The notes: generated by a model not told the origin, from the sequence alone. A stretch of 64,000 nt of DNA from UBA4782 sp034429195 (GCA_034429195.1 DAOUGQ010000016.1:124001-188000), one strand, 5' to 3'; shown: positions 6,890 through 16,771, numbered from the stretch's first letter. Numbers and translations are program-made.

Positions 6890-8902
6890 ATGATGGATAC
6901 TATTCTTCTTCTAGCAAAATTCACAGGCTGGATCCTTTTGTGGGGCTGGGGTGGCTGGTGGATCACCCGAAAAACATTTCATCTTCAATCAACTGAACAA
7001 TTCCTGGCAGGGATGGGGTTGGGTTTGCTACTGGAAAATTGGTTGGCAAATCTGCTGGGACGCTGGATTGGTGTGCCTCTGGCTTTCTGGCTGGCCGCTT
7101 TGATTGTTTTTTTGGCTGGTGCACTGATCAATTTATTCCCATTAAAAGGTCAGTCCTGGCGGATTTGGCTTGCAATCCCGGTGAGACCCTGGCAAATAGC
7201 TCTTCTACTGGCATTGGCAGTCGTTTTTACGCAAGTAGGGCGAGGGCTGGCGATTTTCGACGATTATCAGAATCTTCCGGTTGCATCTTTTCTAGCTGCT
7301 GGTGACATTCCCCCTCATTTCCCGCTAGATCCGACGGTAGATTTTGGCTATCATTATGGGGGATTGTTGTTGACTGCCCAGCTTATGAGGATCATCGATT
7401 TACCACCCTGGACGGCCATTGACCTTTCACGGGGTTTTACTTTTGCTTTATCGTTACTGCTTTTGGCTCTCTTTGTCCGGCGTATCACGCATAGTTCATT
7501 AGCAGCATTTTTTAGCGGGTTGGTCACTGCTTTTGCAGGAGGGACTCGCTGGCTGCTGCTTCTACTGCCAGCTTCAATATTGGAGAAAATTTCCCCCGCA
7601 ATTGCGATGATCGGTACATCGTCGGCTACTGCCAATGACCTGGTTTCTGCCCTGACGGCTCCCTGGGCATTTGAAGGGGGTGGTAGTTGGGGGCTGCCCT
7701 TTGCTTACGTGAATGGGATTGCGAATACAGGGGTTTTGGGGTACCTCGGTGGAGCCGGACGTCTGGGCAGCGTGATCGCAGGGTTGTTATTATTAACCCA
7801 TAATCGTTGGCGGGGCTGGAAAGGTGCAATGGTCACTGCCATTGTTGTGGCTGCATCTGCATTGAGCAACGAAGTTGGTTTTCTGGGGATCGGTGTTGGT
7901 CTGGCTATTGTTGCAGTGATTTATATTATTCAACACCGCACTTTGCGTTTCCCCAAAACCTTATGGATGTGGATTGGTATCTACTTTATTGCCTGTATTG
8001 CAGCTGCTTTTCAGGGTGGAGTATTGACTGGGGTGGTCGGAAACCTCCTGACACCTGCTGTTGAAGGTACAAGACAGTCTTATTTTTCCTTTGGCTTCAA
8101 GTTGATATGGCCTCCTGCTGTCTTGTCCAGCCATCTGGGTTCCCTTTCACTGGTAAGTCTTTCACAACTGCTGGTTGCGCTTGCAGAAATTGGACCTATC
8201 ATTCTACTGATCCCATTGATTGTGGTATGGGGGATCAAAGCGTATCGTTTTCATCGATGGTATGAAGCAGCACTTATATTTACCGGTCTGGCATCCATGC
8301 TGCTTATCTTTGTGCAATATACAGGCAATGCAGGGCCAACGGCCTTGATTAGAGTACAAAGTGATATTTTGGGTGTGTGCAAAACCTTTTCGATACCATT
8401 GCTATGGTTCTGGGTAAAGCGGCGTTCTGAAAGCATTAAAGCGTTAACTGGTGGATTAGTTTTTCTCAGTCTTTTTGGTGGAATGGTGTTGTTTGGCTTT
8501 CAACTGCTTTCTGTTCCAAAGCCAGTATATTCGACATTTCTATCTGCTCTGGATGATCAAATGTACCGGAAATACTGGAACAAACTGCCAGAAGGCAGCC
8601 TGATCTTTGACCCGACTGCGTCACGATCACCCACGATCTTCGCACGGGCAAACAATTCTCATATCACCTGGTACAACGAAAAAGAAGACTGGCAAAAACT
8701 GGTATCAGTGCCGGATCCATATGTCATCCGCTCTGCAGGATTTGATTATATCTATCTGGATAAAAATTATTGGGATCATCTTGATGGAGATTATCAGAAA
8801 AAGCTGCAAGATCCCTGTGTAATAATCGTGGACGAAGTGTATCGCACTCGTTATCCTGAAGATTTTCGCAAACTACTGGATATTTCTGCCTGTACACCTT
8901 AA
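6890..8902 (+). CDS. Polytopic membrane protein, tandem paralog A
   Basis: A 670-residue protein with about a dozen or more hydrophobic segments, starting with a membrane helix (LLLAKFTGWILLWGWGGWW). It is clearly homologous to the next gene along its whole length: shared blocks include LSIFDDYxxLP-like (here LAIFDDYQNLP), a PPHFPLDP motif followed by YHYGG, LAEIGPIILLIPL, and near the C-terminus SRSPTIFARANNSHITWY. The acidic DDY motif in an outside loop after the early helices recalls lipid-sugar-dependent GT-C glycosyltransferases, but I cannot assign a family. The frame can be extended to 6755; the ATG at 6890 is chosen because GGGGA precedes it and the length then equals the paralog. Confidence 0.75.
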   Translation: MMDTILLLAKFTGWILLWGWGGWWITRKTFHLQSTEQFLAGMGLGLLLENWLANLLGRWIGVPLAFWLAALIVFLAGALINLFPLKGQSWRIWLAIPVRPWQIALLLALAVVFTQVGRGLAIFDDYQNLPVASFLAAGDIPPHFPLDPTVDFGYHYGGLLLTAQLMRIIDLPPWTAIDLSRGFTFALSLLLLALFVRRITHSSLAAFFSGLVTAFAGGTRWLLLLLPASILEKISPAIAMIGTSSATANDLVSALTAPWAFEGGGSWGLPFAYVNGIANTGVLGYLGGAGRLGSVIAGLLLLTHNRWRGWKGAMVTAIVVAASALSNEVGFLGIGVGLAIVAVIYIIQHRTLRFPKTLWMWIGIYFIACIAAAFQGGVLTGVVGNLLTPAVEGTRQSYFSFGFKLIWPPAVLSSHLGSLSLVSLSQLLVALAEIGPIILLIPLIVVWGIKAYRFHRWYEAALIFTGLASMLLIFVQYTGNAGPTALIRVQSDILGVCKTFSIPLLWFWVKRRSESIKALTGGLVFLSLFGGMVLFGFQLLSVPKPVYSTFLSALDDQMYRKYWNKLPEGSLIFDPTASRSPTIFARANNSHITWYNEKEDWQKLVSVPDPYVIRSAGFDYIYLDKNYWDHLDGDYQKKLQDPCVIIVDEVYRTRYPEDFRKLLDISACTP

Positions 8903-8916
8903 AAAGGACAACGCTG

Positions 8917-10911
8917 ATGAAGGAAATCATTTTACTTGCAGGTTGGGCTGTTTTATGGGGGATTGGTGGATATTGGATCGTCCAATCTTCGTTTACTCTT
9001 CGTAAAAACGAAATTACTCTGTCAGGGATTACAGCAGGGTTATTCATTGAAACCGTTTTTGCCAATATGCTTACCCGGTTTATTGAACCTCCGCTTTCCT
9101 TCTGGCTGGCTGCCATTCTGGTGTTTTTGGCAGGGGCAATTCTAATTATCATAAAAGATTGGCGCGGGCTTTATCGGTTCCATTTCCAGCCGGGGCAGTG
9201 GATAGCATTTGCATTTCTGTTCGGCATTTTCTTTGCCATAAGCCGGGGGCTTTCGATATTTGATGATTATGCACACCTGCCAACAACATCCATGATGGCA
9301 ATAGGGGATGTTCCCCCTCATTTCGCTCTCAATCCTGAAGTGACTTATTCATATCATTATTTTCTGATGTTATTTGCCGCCCAGGTGATGCGCATAGGTG
9401 ATGTGTTCGTGTGGACGGCATTGGATCTTGCCCGTTCTCTGGCGTTTGCATTAACTGTGATGATGGCTGTGATTTGGGGTCAGCGGATCACTTTCAGCCA
9501 ACAGGGAGGAGTGGTAAACGGCATTTTTCGCATGTTTGCTGGTGGAGCAAGATGGTTATTGCTTTTACTGCCCACTGCTGTTATTGCCTGGATATCGACT
9601 CAGATCTCCATGCTTGGCAGTGCTGCTCAGAGTGCACCCGATTTTCAGACAGCCCTTACTGGCTATTGGCAGGTGGATGGGGCAGGACCATTACCTTTCC
9701 CATTCGCATTTGCTAATGGAATCATGAACCCCGGAGTGTTGGGGCATGGCCCTAATGGGATTGTAGGCGGGGCATTGACGTTCTTCTTACTGATGACTTT
9801 CAACCGATGGAAAGGTTGGAAGGGTGGAGCAGTAACCATTATTCTCCTGGCAGCGATGCAATTACTGGGTGAAGTTGGAATCGTGTTGTCTGTTGTTAGT
9901 TGGGGGTTAATGACCATTATTTATTTACTCGATCATCGCACATGGCGACTGCCTTCCACCTTATGGCATTGGTGGGTGGTGCTCATTACAGGATGGGTTC
10001 TCGGATTGGCGCAGGGCGGAGCTTTAAGTGGCGCATTGCATGAAGCTCTAGCGGAGGGAATTCTTGGGTCTGAAACAGGTTCCTATCAAACCCTGGGCTT
10101 TCAATTCGTCTGGCCTCCAGCAATTGTATCTTCGCATCTTGGTGTACTATCACTAACCAATCCGGCACAATTGATCACCGCTTTATGCGAAATCGGGCCA
10201 TTGATCCTTGTCTTCCCATTGGTGATCATTTGGGGAATCAAATCATACCGGTCGAAACGATGGTATGAAGCAAGCCTGATCCTTTCTGCCTGCATCAGTT
10301 TTTTCTTGATCTTCTTCCAGTTCTCTGGCTCGACTGGAGTACGGAACAGTTCACGATTTTATTCATTTTTAGGAATATGCAGCATTTGGGCGGTACCTCT
10401 TGTCTGGCGCTGGTTCTCAAAACGCAAGTATTGGGTAAAGACTGTAACTGTTATTTTGGGCTTGGTTTCATTGATCAGCGGGGTGGTGATTTTTGGAGTT
10501 GAATTGGCAGCTATCCAAAAACCTGTTATGAGTACCCTGGTTAACAATCTGGATGCCCGGATGAGTAAACAGTTCTGGAATAAACTCGAACCTGGAACGA
10601 TGGTTTTTGATCCGATGGTTTACCGGGCTCCAACCATATTTGCCCGTCCGAATGAATCCTCTGTTACATGGTATGAACGGAAACCAGAATATATAAATTT
10701 ATATGAAAAAGCAGACCCATATAAACTTAACGCAGCGGGCTATTCATACGTTTACTTTGATGAAGAGAATTGGACGCAAATAGGTAACAAAGGACAGCAA
10801 CGATTTTCTGATTCTTGCGTGGTTGTACTGGCAGAATATACTCAGCCTGATCCACGTGACCTTACGAAAACTGAAATGCGTAAACTGTTGGATATTCAGC
10901 AATGTAAATAA
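8917..10911 (+). CDS. Polytopic membrane protein, tandem paralog B
   Basis: A 664-residue multi-helix membrane protein only 14 bases after paralog A, with AAAAGGA before its ATG, so the two are surely co-transcribed. It shares the DDY motif (LSIFDDYAHLP), the PPHFALNP segment with YSYHYF, the LCEIGPLILVFPL helix, and the C-terminal MVYRAPTIFARPNESSVTWY block with paralog A; identity varies by region, highest around these blocks. The C-terminal 110 residues are mostly soluble and include YVYFDEENW, parallel to YIYLDKNYW in A. Function unknown; the layout suits a membrane glycosyltransferase or a polymer/lipid handling pair that may act as a heterodimer. Confidence 0.75.
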   Translation: MKEIILLAGWAVLWGIGGYWIVQSSFTLRKNEITLSGITAGLFIETVFANMLTRFIEPPLSFWLAAILVFLAGAILIIIKDWRGLYRFHFQPGQWIAFAFLFGIFFAISRGLSIFDDYAHLPTTSMMAIGDVPPHFALNPEVTYSYHYFLMLFAAQVMRIGDVFVWTALDLARSLAFALTVMMAVIWGQRITFSQQGGVVNGIFRMFAGGARWLLLLLPTAVIAWISTQISMLGSAAQSAPDFQTALTGYWQVDGAGPLPFPFAFANGIMNPGVLGHGPNGIVGGALTFFLLMTFNRWKGWKGGAVTIILLAAMQLLGEVGIVLSVVSWGLMTIIYLLDHRTWRLPSTLWHWWVVLITGWVLGLAQGGALSGALHEALAEGILGSETGSYQTLGFQFVWPPAIVSSHLGVLSLTNPAQLITALCEIGPLILVFPLVIIWGIKSYRSKRWYEASLILSACISFFLIFFQFSGSTGVRNSSRFYSFLGICSIWAVPLVWRWFSKRKYWVKTVTVILGLVSLISGVVIFGVELAAIQKPVMSTLVNNLDARMSKQFWNKLEPGTMVFDPMVYRAPTIFARPNESSVTWYERKPEYINLYEKADPYKLNAAGYSYVYFDEENWTQIGNKGQQRFSDSCVVVLAEYTQPDPRDLTKTEMRKLLDIQQCK

Positions 10912-11004
10912 GAATCTTCTGAAGATAAATGTTGATTGTATAAGCGAATGGATCATAATAATCATACAACATGATGCTGTTTGCCAGGAGACCAGATTGC
11001 AGTA

Positions 11005-11013
11005 TGCTATAAT
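11005..11013 (+). promoter_or_regulatory. Extended -10 promoter of secA
   Basis: TGCTATAAT, that is an extended -10 element with a perfect hexamer at 11008-11013. The transcript would start near 11020, leaving a short leader with AAAGGG as ribosome binding site before the ATG at 11034. Confidence 0.6.
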
Positions 11014-11033
11014 CCCCCCTGAAAGGGTATTCT

Positions 11034-14000
11034 ATGTTTAAAAATATCATGCAAGCTCTGGGGGGAGACCCTCATAAACGTGAAATTCAGAAAATTATCC
11101 CAGTGATCGAAGAGATTAATTCTTTCGAAGCTGAGTTTGAAAAACTGTCAGACGACGCCTTACGTGCGAAAACGAATGATTTTCGTAAAGTGATCGCAGA
11201 TACCATTGAGGGAATTGAGGATCTCAAAGATCGAAACAAAGCAGAACAGAATGCACTGGATCGTATCCTGCCTGAAGCCTTTGCAGTGGTGCGTGAAGCC
11301 AGCAAACGCACTATTGGTCTGCGTCATTACGACGTGCAGATGATCGGTGGATACTCTTTGCATAAAGGGCAAATCAGTGAAATGCGCACTGGTGAAGGCA
11401 AAACCCTCGTTGCCACATTGCCCCTATATCTGAACGCGTTGACAGGCAGGGGAGTTCACCTGGTAACCGTAAATGATTATCTGGCACGGCGTGATGCTCG
11501 TTGGATGGCTCCAATTTATCAATTCTTGGGTTTGAGCGTGGGTGTGCTGCAGATGGCGCACCGTACGAATAATGGAGTGAATGCCTTCCTGGTTGACCTG
11601 GAAAAAACATCACCACTTGAAGACCAGAACCAGTTAAATATGGTTCTGCGGCGTGAAGCATATCAGGCAGATATTACGTATGGCACCAACAGTGAGTTTG
11701 GTTTTGACTACCTGCGAGACAATCTGACTATGAGCCTCGCAGAGCGAGTCCAACGTGGTCATTACTATGCCATTATCGATGAAGTTGACAATATTCTTAT
11801 CGATGAAGCAAGAACCCCATTGATCATTTCCGGTCCTGCTTCTGAAGATACTGAACTGTATAATACCATGGCAAAAGTAGTGAGACAGCTCAATCCAGAT
11901 GATTATGAAGTGAATGAAAAAGACCGTTCGGTTAGCCTGACAGAGATTGGTGAAGCACATGTCGAAGAAATCCTCGGGCAACCGTTGCGTGATCCTGAAC
12001 GTCCCGAAGATATCACACCTGAACAGGCTCGCTTGCTTGGTCATTTGGAACAGGCGTTGAAAGCTCAATCTCTCTACAAACGAAATAAGGATTACCTGGT
12101 ACAGAGTGGGAAAGTGGTCATCGTAGATGAGTTCACCGGCAGGCTTATGCCTGGTAGGCGATGGTCAGAAGGGTTACATCAGGCAGTGGAAGCTAAGGAA
12201 GGGGTGAAGGTCGAAGCAGAAAATGTGACCTATGCAACGATTACCCTTCAAAACTACTTCCGCATGTACCAAAAACTGGCTGGAATGACTGGCACTGCTC
12301 TTACTGAAGCTGAAGAGTTTGCCAAGATTTATAAGCTAGAAGTGCTTCCCATTCCCACTAACCTGGAATACTCTGCTCAACAAAAAAGTTCAAACTTGAT
12401 CGAATTAGAAGGTAAGGATGACGAGGGGTATAAATTCACCTATTATGCCGAACGATCCGATCCAGAAAAACATCCGGTTTTCTGGAAAAGGAAAGATTAC
12501 ACCGATATAGTTTACCGTACTGAAGAAGCCAAGTTTCGTTCGATCACACGAGAAATCATTTATAACCATATAATTGGTCGGCCATTATTGGTGGGTACTG
12601 CTTCTGTAGAACACTCAGACCATCTTTCTGACCGGTTACAGGCAGAACCGGTGCGTAGACTGCTTCAGACTCTACTACTGCGGCAATTGTGGATGGAGAA
12701 GAACAATACTACCGTCATTGAAAAGTCAGTGCCTGAACTTCAGATATTAAATAAGCCATTGTCAGAGCTTAATCCTTCTGATCTACGTCCGTTGGCAAAA
12801 AGTTTTGATATTTCTTTGAATATGGAAGAAGAGGGAAATATCGCTCGATTGCTTGAGATGTTTGGACTGCCCTCTGTCTACAATGCACGTATGGCACAAA
12901 TTGTGAGAGGCGGTGTACCTCACCAGGTGTTAAATGCCCGCAAACATGATGAAGAATCTATGATTATTGCCCGGGCTGGTGCTTATGGTGCAGTAACAAT
13001 CGCTACCAATATGGCTGGTCGTGGTGTAGATATCAAATTGGGCGGCGAATTGCCAGACGATATTTTACGGGATGTCAATCGTGTATTAACGAAGGTGACC
13101 GAAAACCCATATGACCTAACGAATGAAGAACGGCTGGACCTGCTCAAGAAGATGGAATCCGCTGAATATGGTATCTATGAACCATCCGTCAATGAATTCT
13201 TTACCTATATAGAAAATAACAAGCAAGTACGTGCATTAGGCGGCTTGCATGTCATCGGGTCAGAACGGCATGAAGCCCGCCGTATCGACAACCAGTTACG
13301 CGGTCGTGCTGCCCGTCAGGGCGACCCGGGTTCATCCCGTTTTTATCTTTCTCTGGAAGATGACCTGATGCGCTTGTTTGGTGGAGCTCAGGTTGAAGGT
13401 ATCTGGAAGCGCATGATGATCGATGATAGCCAACCAATCGAGCTGGGTATTTTAGGCAGGTTGGTTGAACAATCACAGGAGCGCGTGGAAGGATCGAATT
13501 TTGATATCCGCAAACATCTCCTTGAATATGACGATGTGCTTAACAGCCAACGTACACGTATTTACAGCCAACGTGATAGGGTATTTACCAAAGAGGATCT
13601 TAGTGAAGATATACTTGATATGCTTCACACCGAACTGCAGAACAGGGTAAATACCGCTCTCAAGGATGAAGAAGGCCCCTGGAAACTACTTGCATTTCTG
13701 GAAGAAGTACAACCTGCATTCGAATATGAGGAATTTGCTTATCCCTCTTTCGCTTTCCGGCTTTTGATCGATGAGATCAGGAGTTCACTCCCTGAAAAAG
13801 AGGCTGCTCAGACAGAAGTGCAGCAGGCTGTACTTTCACTGGCAGAAAAGGCTTTAGTTGCAGAGCGCGAGCATACTTTACGCAGTGTAAAAGACCTGTT
13901 GGAAAAAACCGAAGAAAATTTACAGAACCAGATCAGTGAACGAGTGGAGGCGCTGGATAACTTTTTTGCTTCGATCAGTGATAGCGATGAAGAAGTCGAA

Positions 14001-15128
14001 CCCCGCCGTCCAGCGGAACTGGTCAATGAACTTTCGGAAGCCTTGCGCATTCCCGTGCGATTGACCCAGGAGCAGACGAAATCTCTGGCTTCAGCGGATG
14101 AAACACTGAGAGCAGGCATCCAGCAGCAAATCGATCAGTTATTTACCACGCTCACAGTTACCCGATTGATCGGCACTCTGGAACGACGCCTGGGTGAATC
14201 CATCAATCTGCGACCTGCCGATCTGGTCAACTTAACCTGGCAGGATATTTCCAATCGTATTATCGATGCGGTCGAGGGTATTTTTGAGCAACGAAGCAGC
14301 CGGTTATTGGGAGAGCAAGGTGTCATTCAACGTGACCTGGAATTGTGGTTTGAGCGGGAGAGTTTCAAGATCGATGACGACCGTTCTTTGACCCGGTTAC
14401 TAGTCAACATTTCTCAGGGCACCAAGACGGTGTTCGATGCAAAAACCCATCGAAAAGCAACCAAACGATATAACCGATTGAATTATGTGTTTCTGGCAGC
14501 TAGAATGGTAGAAAATTCATCCTCTGAAGAGATCAATAGAAGAGTTCTGGAACATTTCGAAAATGGTCTTGATGTTCTGGAAGCTGCTCGTGGAAAAGCA
14601 GAATGGAATCGGCTTCTTCAAGCAGATGTCACGTTGGGTCAATTGGATCCACGTGTATTGCAGCGCCTGGCTGCAACTCTGGGAGAAGACCAATTAAAAG
14701 AATTATCTGGGATGAAAATTACCGATATTGACCAGCAAACCAGTCAGTCAATCATTAGAGTATTTGGACAGTTCATCCAAAATGAATTGAACCGTCAGTT
14801 GTTGTTGCGAGTCATATCCGATCAATGGGTTGATTACCTGACCAAGATGGAAGCATTACGCGTCTCCATTGGTCTCGAAGCGTATGCGCAACGTGATCCA
14901 TTGGTACAGTACAAGGGTAGAGCATCTGATCTGTTCAAGGAATTACTCTCTGATGTGCGCATGGGTGTCATTGGTCATATATTCACTTATCAGATGCGTC
15001 GGGTATCCTATCTGGAAGCAGAAGCTGGTGGAGAGGAACAGCCAATAGAAGCACAAGAAACCGCAGGAGCGAGCGCAAGTAAGGCGCAACAACAGACTGC
15101 TGGTAAAAAACGAAAACGACATCATTAA
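11034..15128 (+). CDS. secA: Preprotein translocase ATPase SecA, oversized (1364 aa)
   Basis: The motor of Sec-dependent protein export. Clear SecA landmarks: GEGKT Walker A at about residue 120, DEVD at 249-252, TGTAL, TNMAGRGVDIKLGG at about 655-671, the RRIDNQLRGRAARQGDPG helicase motif, EYDDVLNSQR at about 830 and DQWVDYLTKMEALR at about 1263. Usual SecA proteins are 800-950 residues. The extra length is in four places: about 444-485 and 533-628 in the second ATPase domain, about 670-731 before the ALGGLHVIGSERHE block, and about 850-1260 in the helical scaffold/wing region, where E. coli has only about 165 residues between the same landmarks. The C-terminal zinc-binding motif is absent; the chain ends in a basic KKRKRHH tail. 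The frame is intact throughout. Confidence 0.95.
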   Translation: MFKNIMQALGGDPHKREIQKIIPVIEEINSFEAEFEKLSDDALRAKTNDFRKVIADTIEGIEDLKDRNKAEQNALDRILPEAFAVVREASKRTIGLRHYDVQMIGGYSLHKGQISEMRTGEGKTLVATLPLYLNALTGRGVHLVTVNDYLARRDARWMAPIYQFLGLSVGVLQMAHRTNNGVNAFLVDLEKTSPLEDQNQLNMVLRREAYQADITYGTNSEFGFDYLRDNLTMSLAERVQRGHYYAIIDEVDNILIDEARTPLIISGPASEDTELYNTMAKVVRQLNPDDYEVNEKDRSVSLTEIGEAHVEEILGQPLRDPERPEDITPEQARLLGHLEQALKAQSLYKRNKDYLVQSGKVVIVDEFTGRLMPGRRWSEGLHQAVEAKEGVKVEAENVTYATITLQNYFRMYQKLAGMTGTALTEAEEFAKIYKLEVLPIPTNLEYSAQQKSSNLIELEGKDDEGYKFTYYAERSDPEKHPVFWKRKDYTDIVYRTEEAKFRSITREIIYNHIIGRPLLVGTASVEHSDHLSDRLQAEPVRRLLQTLLLRQLWMEKNNTTVIEKSVPELQILNKPLSELNPSDLRPLAKSFDISLNMEEEGNIARLLEMFGLPSVYNARMAQIVRGGVPHQVLNARKHDEESMIIARAGAYGAVTIATNMAGRGVDIKLGGELPDDILRDVNRVLTKVTENPYDLTNEERLDLLKKMESAEYGIYEPSVNEFFTYIENNKQVRALGGLHVIGSERHEARRIDNQLRGRAARQGDPGSSRFYLSLEDDLMRLFGGAQVEGIWKRMMIDDSQPIELGILGRLVEQSQERVEGSNFDIRKHLLEYDDVLNSQRTRIYSQRDRVFTKEDLSEDILDMLHTELQNRVNTALKDEEGPWKLLAFLEEVQPAFEYEEFAYPSFAFRLLIDEIRSSLPEKEAAQTEVQQAVLSLAEKALVAEREHTLRSVKDLLEKTEENLQNQISERVEALDNFFASISDSDEEVEPRRPAELVNELSEALRIPVRLTQEQTKSLASADETLRAGIQQQIDQLFTTLTVTRLIGTLERRLGESINLRPADLVNLTWQDISNRIIDAVEGIFEQRSSRLLGEQGVIQRDLELWFERESFKIDDDRSLTRLLVNISQGTKTVFDAKTHRKATKRYNRLNYVFLAARMVENSSSEEINRRVLEHFENGLDVLEAARGKAEWNRLLQADVTLGQLDPRVLQRLAATLGEDQLKELSGMKITDIDQQTSQSIIRVFGQFIQNELNRQLLLRVISDQWVDYLTKMEALRVSIGLEAYAQRDPLVQYKGRASDLFKELLSDVRMGVIGHIFTYQMRRVSYLEAEAGGEEQPIEAQETAGASASKAQQQTAGKKRKRHH

Positions 15129-15204
15129 TGAGCGTGCTTCTCATTTTATCAACACGCATGATTTATTAAGTAGATAATATCTGTCTATTTGTTTTCCCCT
15201 TTGC

Positions 15205-15263
15205 TAAACCCCTACACAAATCGTCATTGCGGGGGATGTGATTTTTCATCCCGAAGCAATCTT
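15205..15263. repeat. Intergenic palindromic repeat of the TCATTGCG...GAAGCAATCT type
   Basis: After TAAACCCCTACA (15205-15216, also found at 58904-58915) a nested hairpin follows: outer arms ATTGC / GCAAT and an inner perfect GGGATG / CATCCC with an eight-base loop. The overall layout resembles the CATTGCGAGG...GAAGCAATCT repeats found between genes of many bacteria. Confidence 0.5.
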
Positions 15264-15439
15264 GTTTTTCGTGATGAACCATTTGTTATCCAACGGGTTT
15301 AAAGTATGGGATGTTACCCTGAACGAACAACTCAATGGTTATTCCCCTGCAAAAAAAAGTAGTACTCATTATTAAAGGAGAACCTTTTTTATGCAGAAAT
15401 TCGTGTGGTAAAATTGCGCACTTGCTTTATAATTTAGTA

Positions 15440-15468
15440 TTGTCAATTACCCATTTAACTTTTATAAT
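15440..15468 (+). promoter_or_regulatory. Sigma-70 type promoter of the S1 gene
   Basis: TTGTCA at 15440-15445, a 17-base spacer and a perfect TATAAT at 15463-15468. The transcript would begin near 15475, about 25 bases before the start codon, with GGAG in the leader. Confidence 0.75.
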
Positions 15469-15500
15469 GATGCTATCTTTATTCTGGAGATCAGATAGTT

Positions 15501-16718
15501 ATGGAAAATAATGAAGCCCGAGACGAACGGGACCAAATGCCCGAAAACGATATTCACAACAACATGGAATCCTTACTGGCGCAGCAAGGGGATATCGATT
15601 TCCCACGTCAGGGCGAAATTCGTACTGGTGTAATAGCCAGTATCAGTGCAGGTCAGATCCTGGTCAGCGTCGGAACCAAATCTGAAGGTATCATCAGTGG
15701 TCGCGAACTGGAACAAATTAGCAAGGAAGATCTGGATCAACTTCAGGTTGGTCAATCTATCCCTGTTTATGTCCTCAACCCAGAGGATCAAAACGGAAAT
15801 GTGGTTCTTTCTTATAATCGCGCTCGCGAAGAGAAAGATTGGCAGGATGCTGAAGCACTTATTGCCAGCCACGAGAGTTTCCACAGTCAGATTGTTGCTT
15901 ACAATAAAGGTGGTCTGATTGTCAAATTTGGTGGTTTGCGTGGGTTCGTGCCTGCATCGCAGATCAGCTTAAGCCGTCGTGCCTCATTGAGTGGTGACTC
16001 ACCTGATAAACGTTGGTCTGAAATGATCAACGAAGAAATTGATGTGTGCATTATCGAGGTCGATCGAGAAAAACGCCGTCTGATCATGTCTGAACGGGCA
16101 GCCAGCACTGAAACTCGTGAGACCGTCAAAGAGCGTTTGTTGGATGAGATCAAAGAAGGTGATGTTCGTACTGGTCGTGTGACCAGCCTCGCAGACTTCG
16201 GTGCATTCGTGAACATTAACGGTGCAGATGGTTTGGTTCACCTTTCTGAGATCAGTTGGGACCGCATCCAGCATCCCAGTGAAGTATTGAAAGTTGGGCA
16301 GGAAGTAAAAGTCAAGGTCATCAATATCGATCGTGAAAAGAAACGCATTGGTCTTTCTATCCGGCAATTGAAAGAAGATCCATGGATGGACATGGTAAAG
16401 GATTATCAGGTAGGGCAATTAGTGGAAGGTACCATTACCCGACTGGCGAAATTTGGTGCTTTTGCCCGATTGAGCGATGACATCGAGGGCCTCATCCACA
16501 TTTCTGAGATAAGTGAAAAGCGGATCGAACATCCCCGCGAAGTGCTCAAAGAAGGTGAAACTGTTACTCTTCGTATCATTAAAATTGATCCTGACAATCA
16601 TCGCATTGGTTTGAGCATGCGCAAAGTCGAATCAATGGCTTACGCAGATATGGACTGGCAGACGCTGTTAGACGAGATGGAATCAGAAGATGACAGCGAA
16701 GAAGCACAGGGAAAGTAA
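15501..16718 (+). CDS. rpsA: 30S ribosomal protein S1-like, four S1 domains
   Basis: A 405-residue RNA-binding protein with four S1 (OB-fold) repeats at about residues 33-105, 122-190, 206-278 and 291-363. The third and fourth are the most canonical, with GRVTSLADFGAFVNI...GLVHLSEIS and GTITRLAKFGAFARL...GLIHISEIS. An acidic, low-complexity tail (MESEDDSEEAQGK) closes the protein. S1 helps the 30S subunit bind structured or leader-poor mRNAs, which is of interest because several genes here seem to lack a Shine-Dalgarno. E. coli S1 has six domains; four are usual in Gram-positive and Chloroflexota forms. It has its own promoter and terminator. Confidence 0.88.
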   Translation: MENNEARDERDQMPENDIHNNMESLLAQQGDIDFPRQGEIRTGVIASISAGQILVSVGTKSEGIISGRELEQISKEDLDQLQVGQSIPVYVLNPEDQNGNVVLSYNRAREEKDWQDAEALIASHESFHSQIVAYNKGGLIVKFGGLRGFVPASQISLSRRASLSGDSPDKRWSEMINEEIDVCIIEVDREKRRLIMSERAASTETRETVKERLLDEIKEGDVRTGRVTSLADFGAFVNINGADGLVHLSEISWDRIQHPSEVLKVGQEVKVKVINIDREKKRIGLSIRQLKEDPWMDMVKDYQVGQLVEGTITRLAKFGAFARLSDDIEGLIHISEISEKRIEHPREVLKEGETVTLRIIKIDPDNHRIGLSMRKVESMAYADMDWQTLLDEMESEDDSEEAQGK

Positions 16719-16736
16719 ATATTTTTGATAGAAGGG

Positions 16737-16771
16737 ACGCACCTTTCATTATATAAGGTGCGTTCTTTTTT
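16737..16771 (+). terminator. Rho-independent terminator of the S1 gene
   Basis: A 9-bp perfect stem ACGCACCTT / AAGGTGCGT (16737-16745 with 16755-16763), a nine-base loop and then a T-rich run. The next start codon lies only six bases beyond it. Confidence 0.85.

Larger units (their letters stand above)
15129..15500. other. Intergenic region between secA and the S1 gene
   Basis: These 372 bases hold a dispersed palindromic repeat (15205-15263) and the promoter of the S1 gene. A second TATAAT at 15428-15433 may be an additional start point. No gene is supported; a six-codon frame with a ribosome binding site at 15391-15411 is too short to judge. Confidence 0.5.

Noticed and set aside
15391..15411. 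Six-codon frame with AAAGGAG before secA-rpsA junction promoter
   Set aside because: Too short to separate from chance, and not positioned as a leader to any amino-acid gene.
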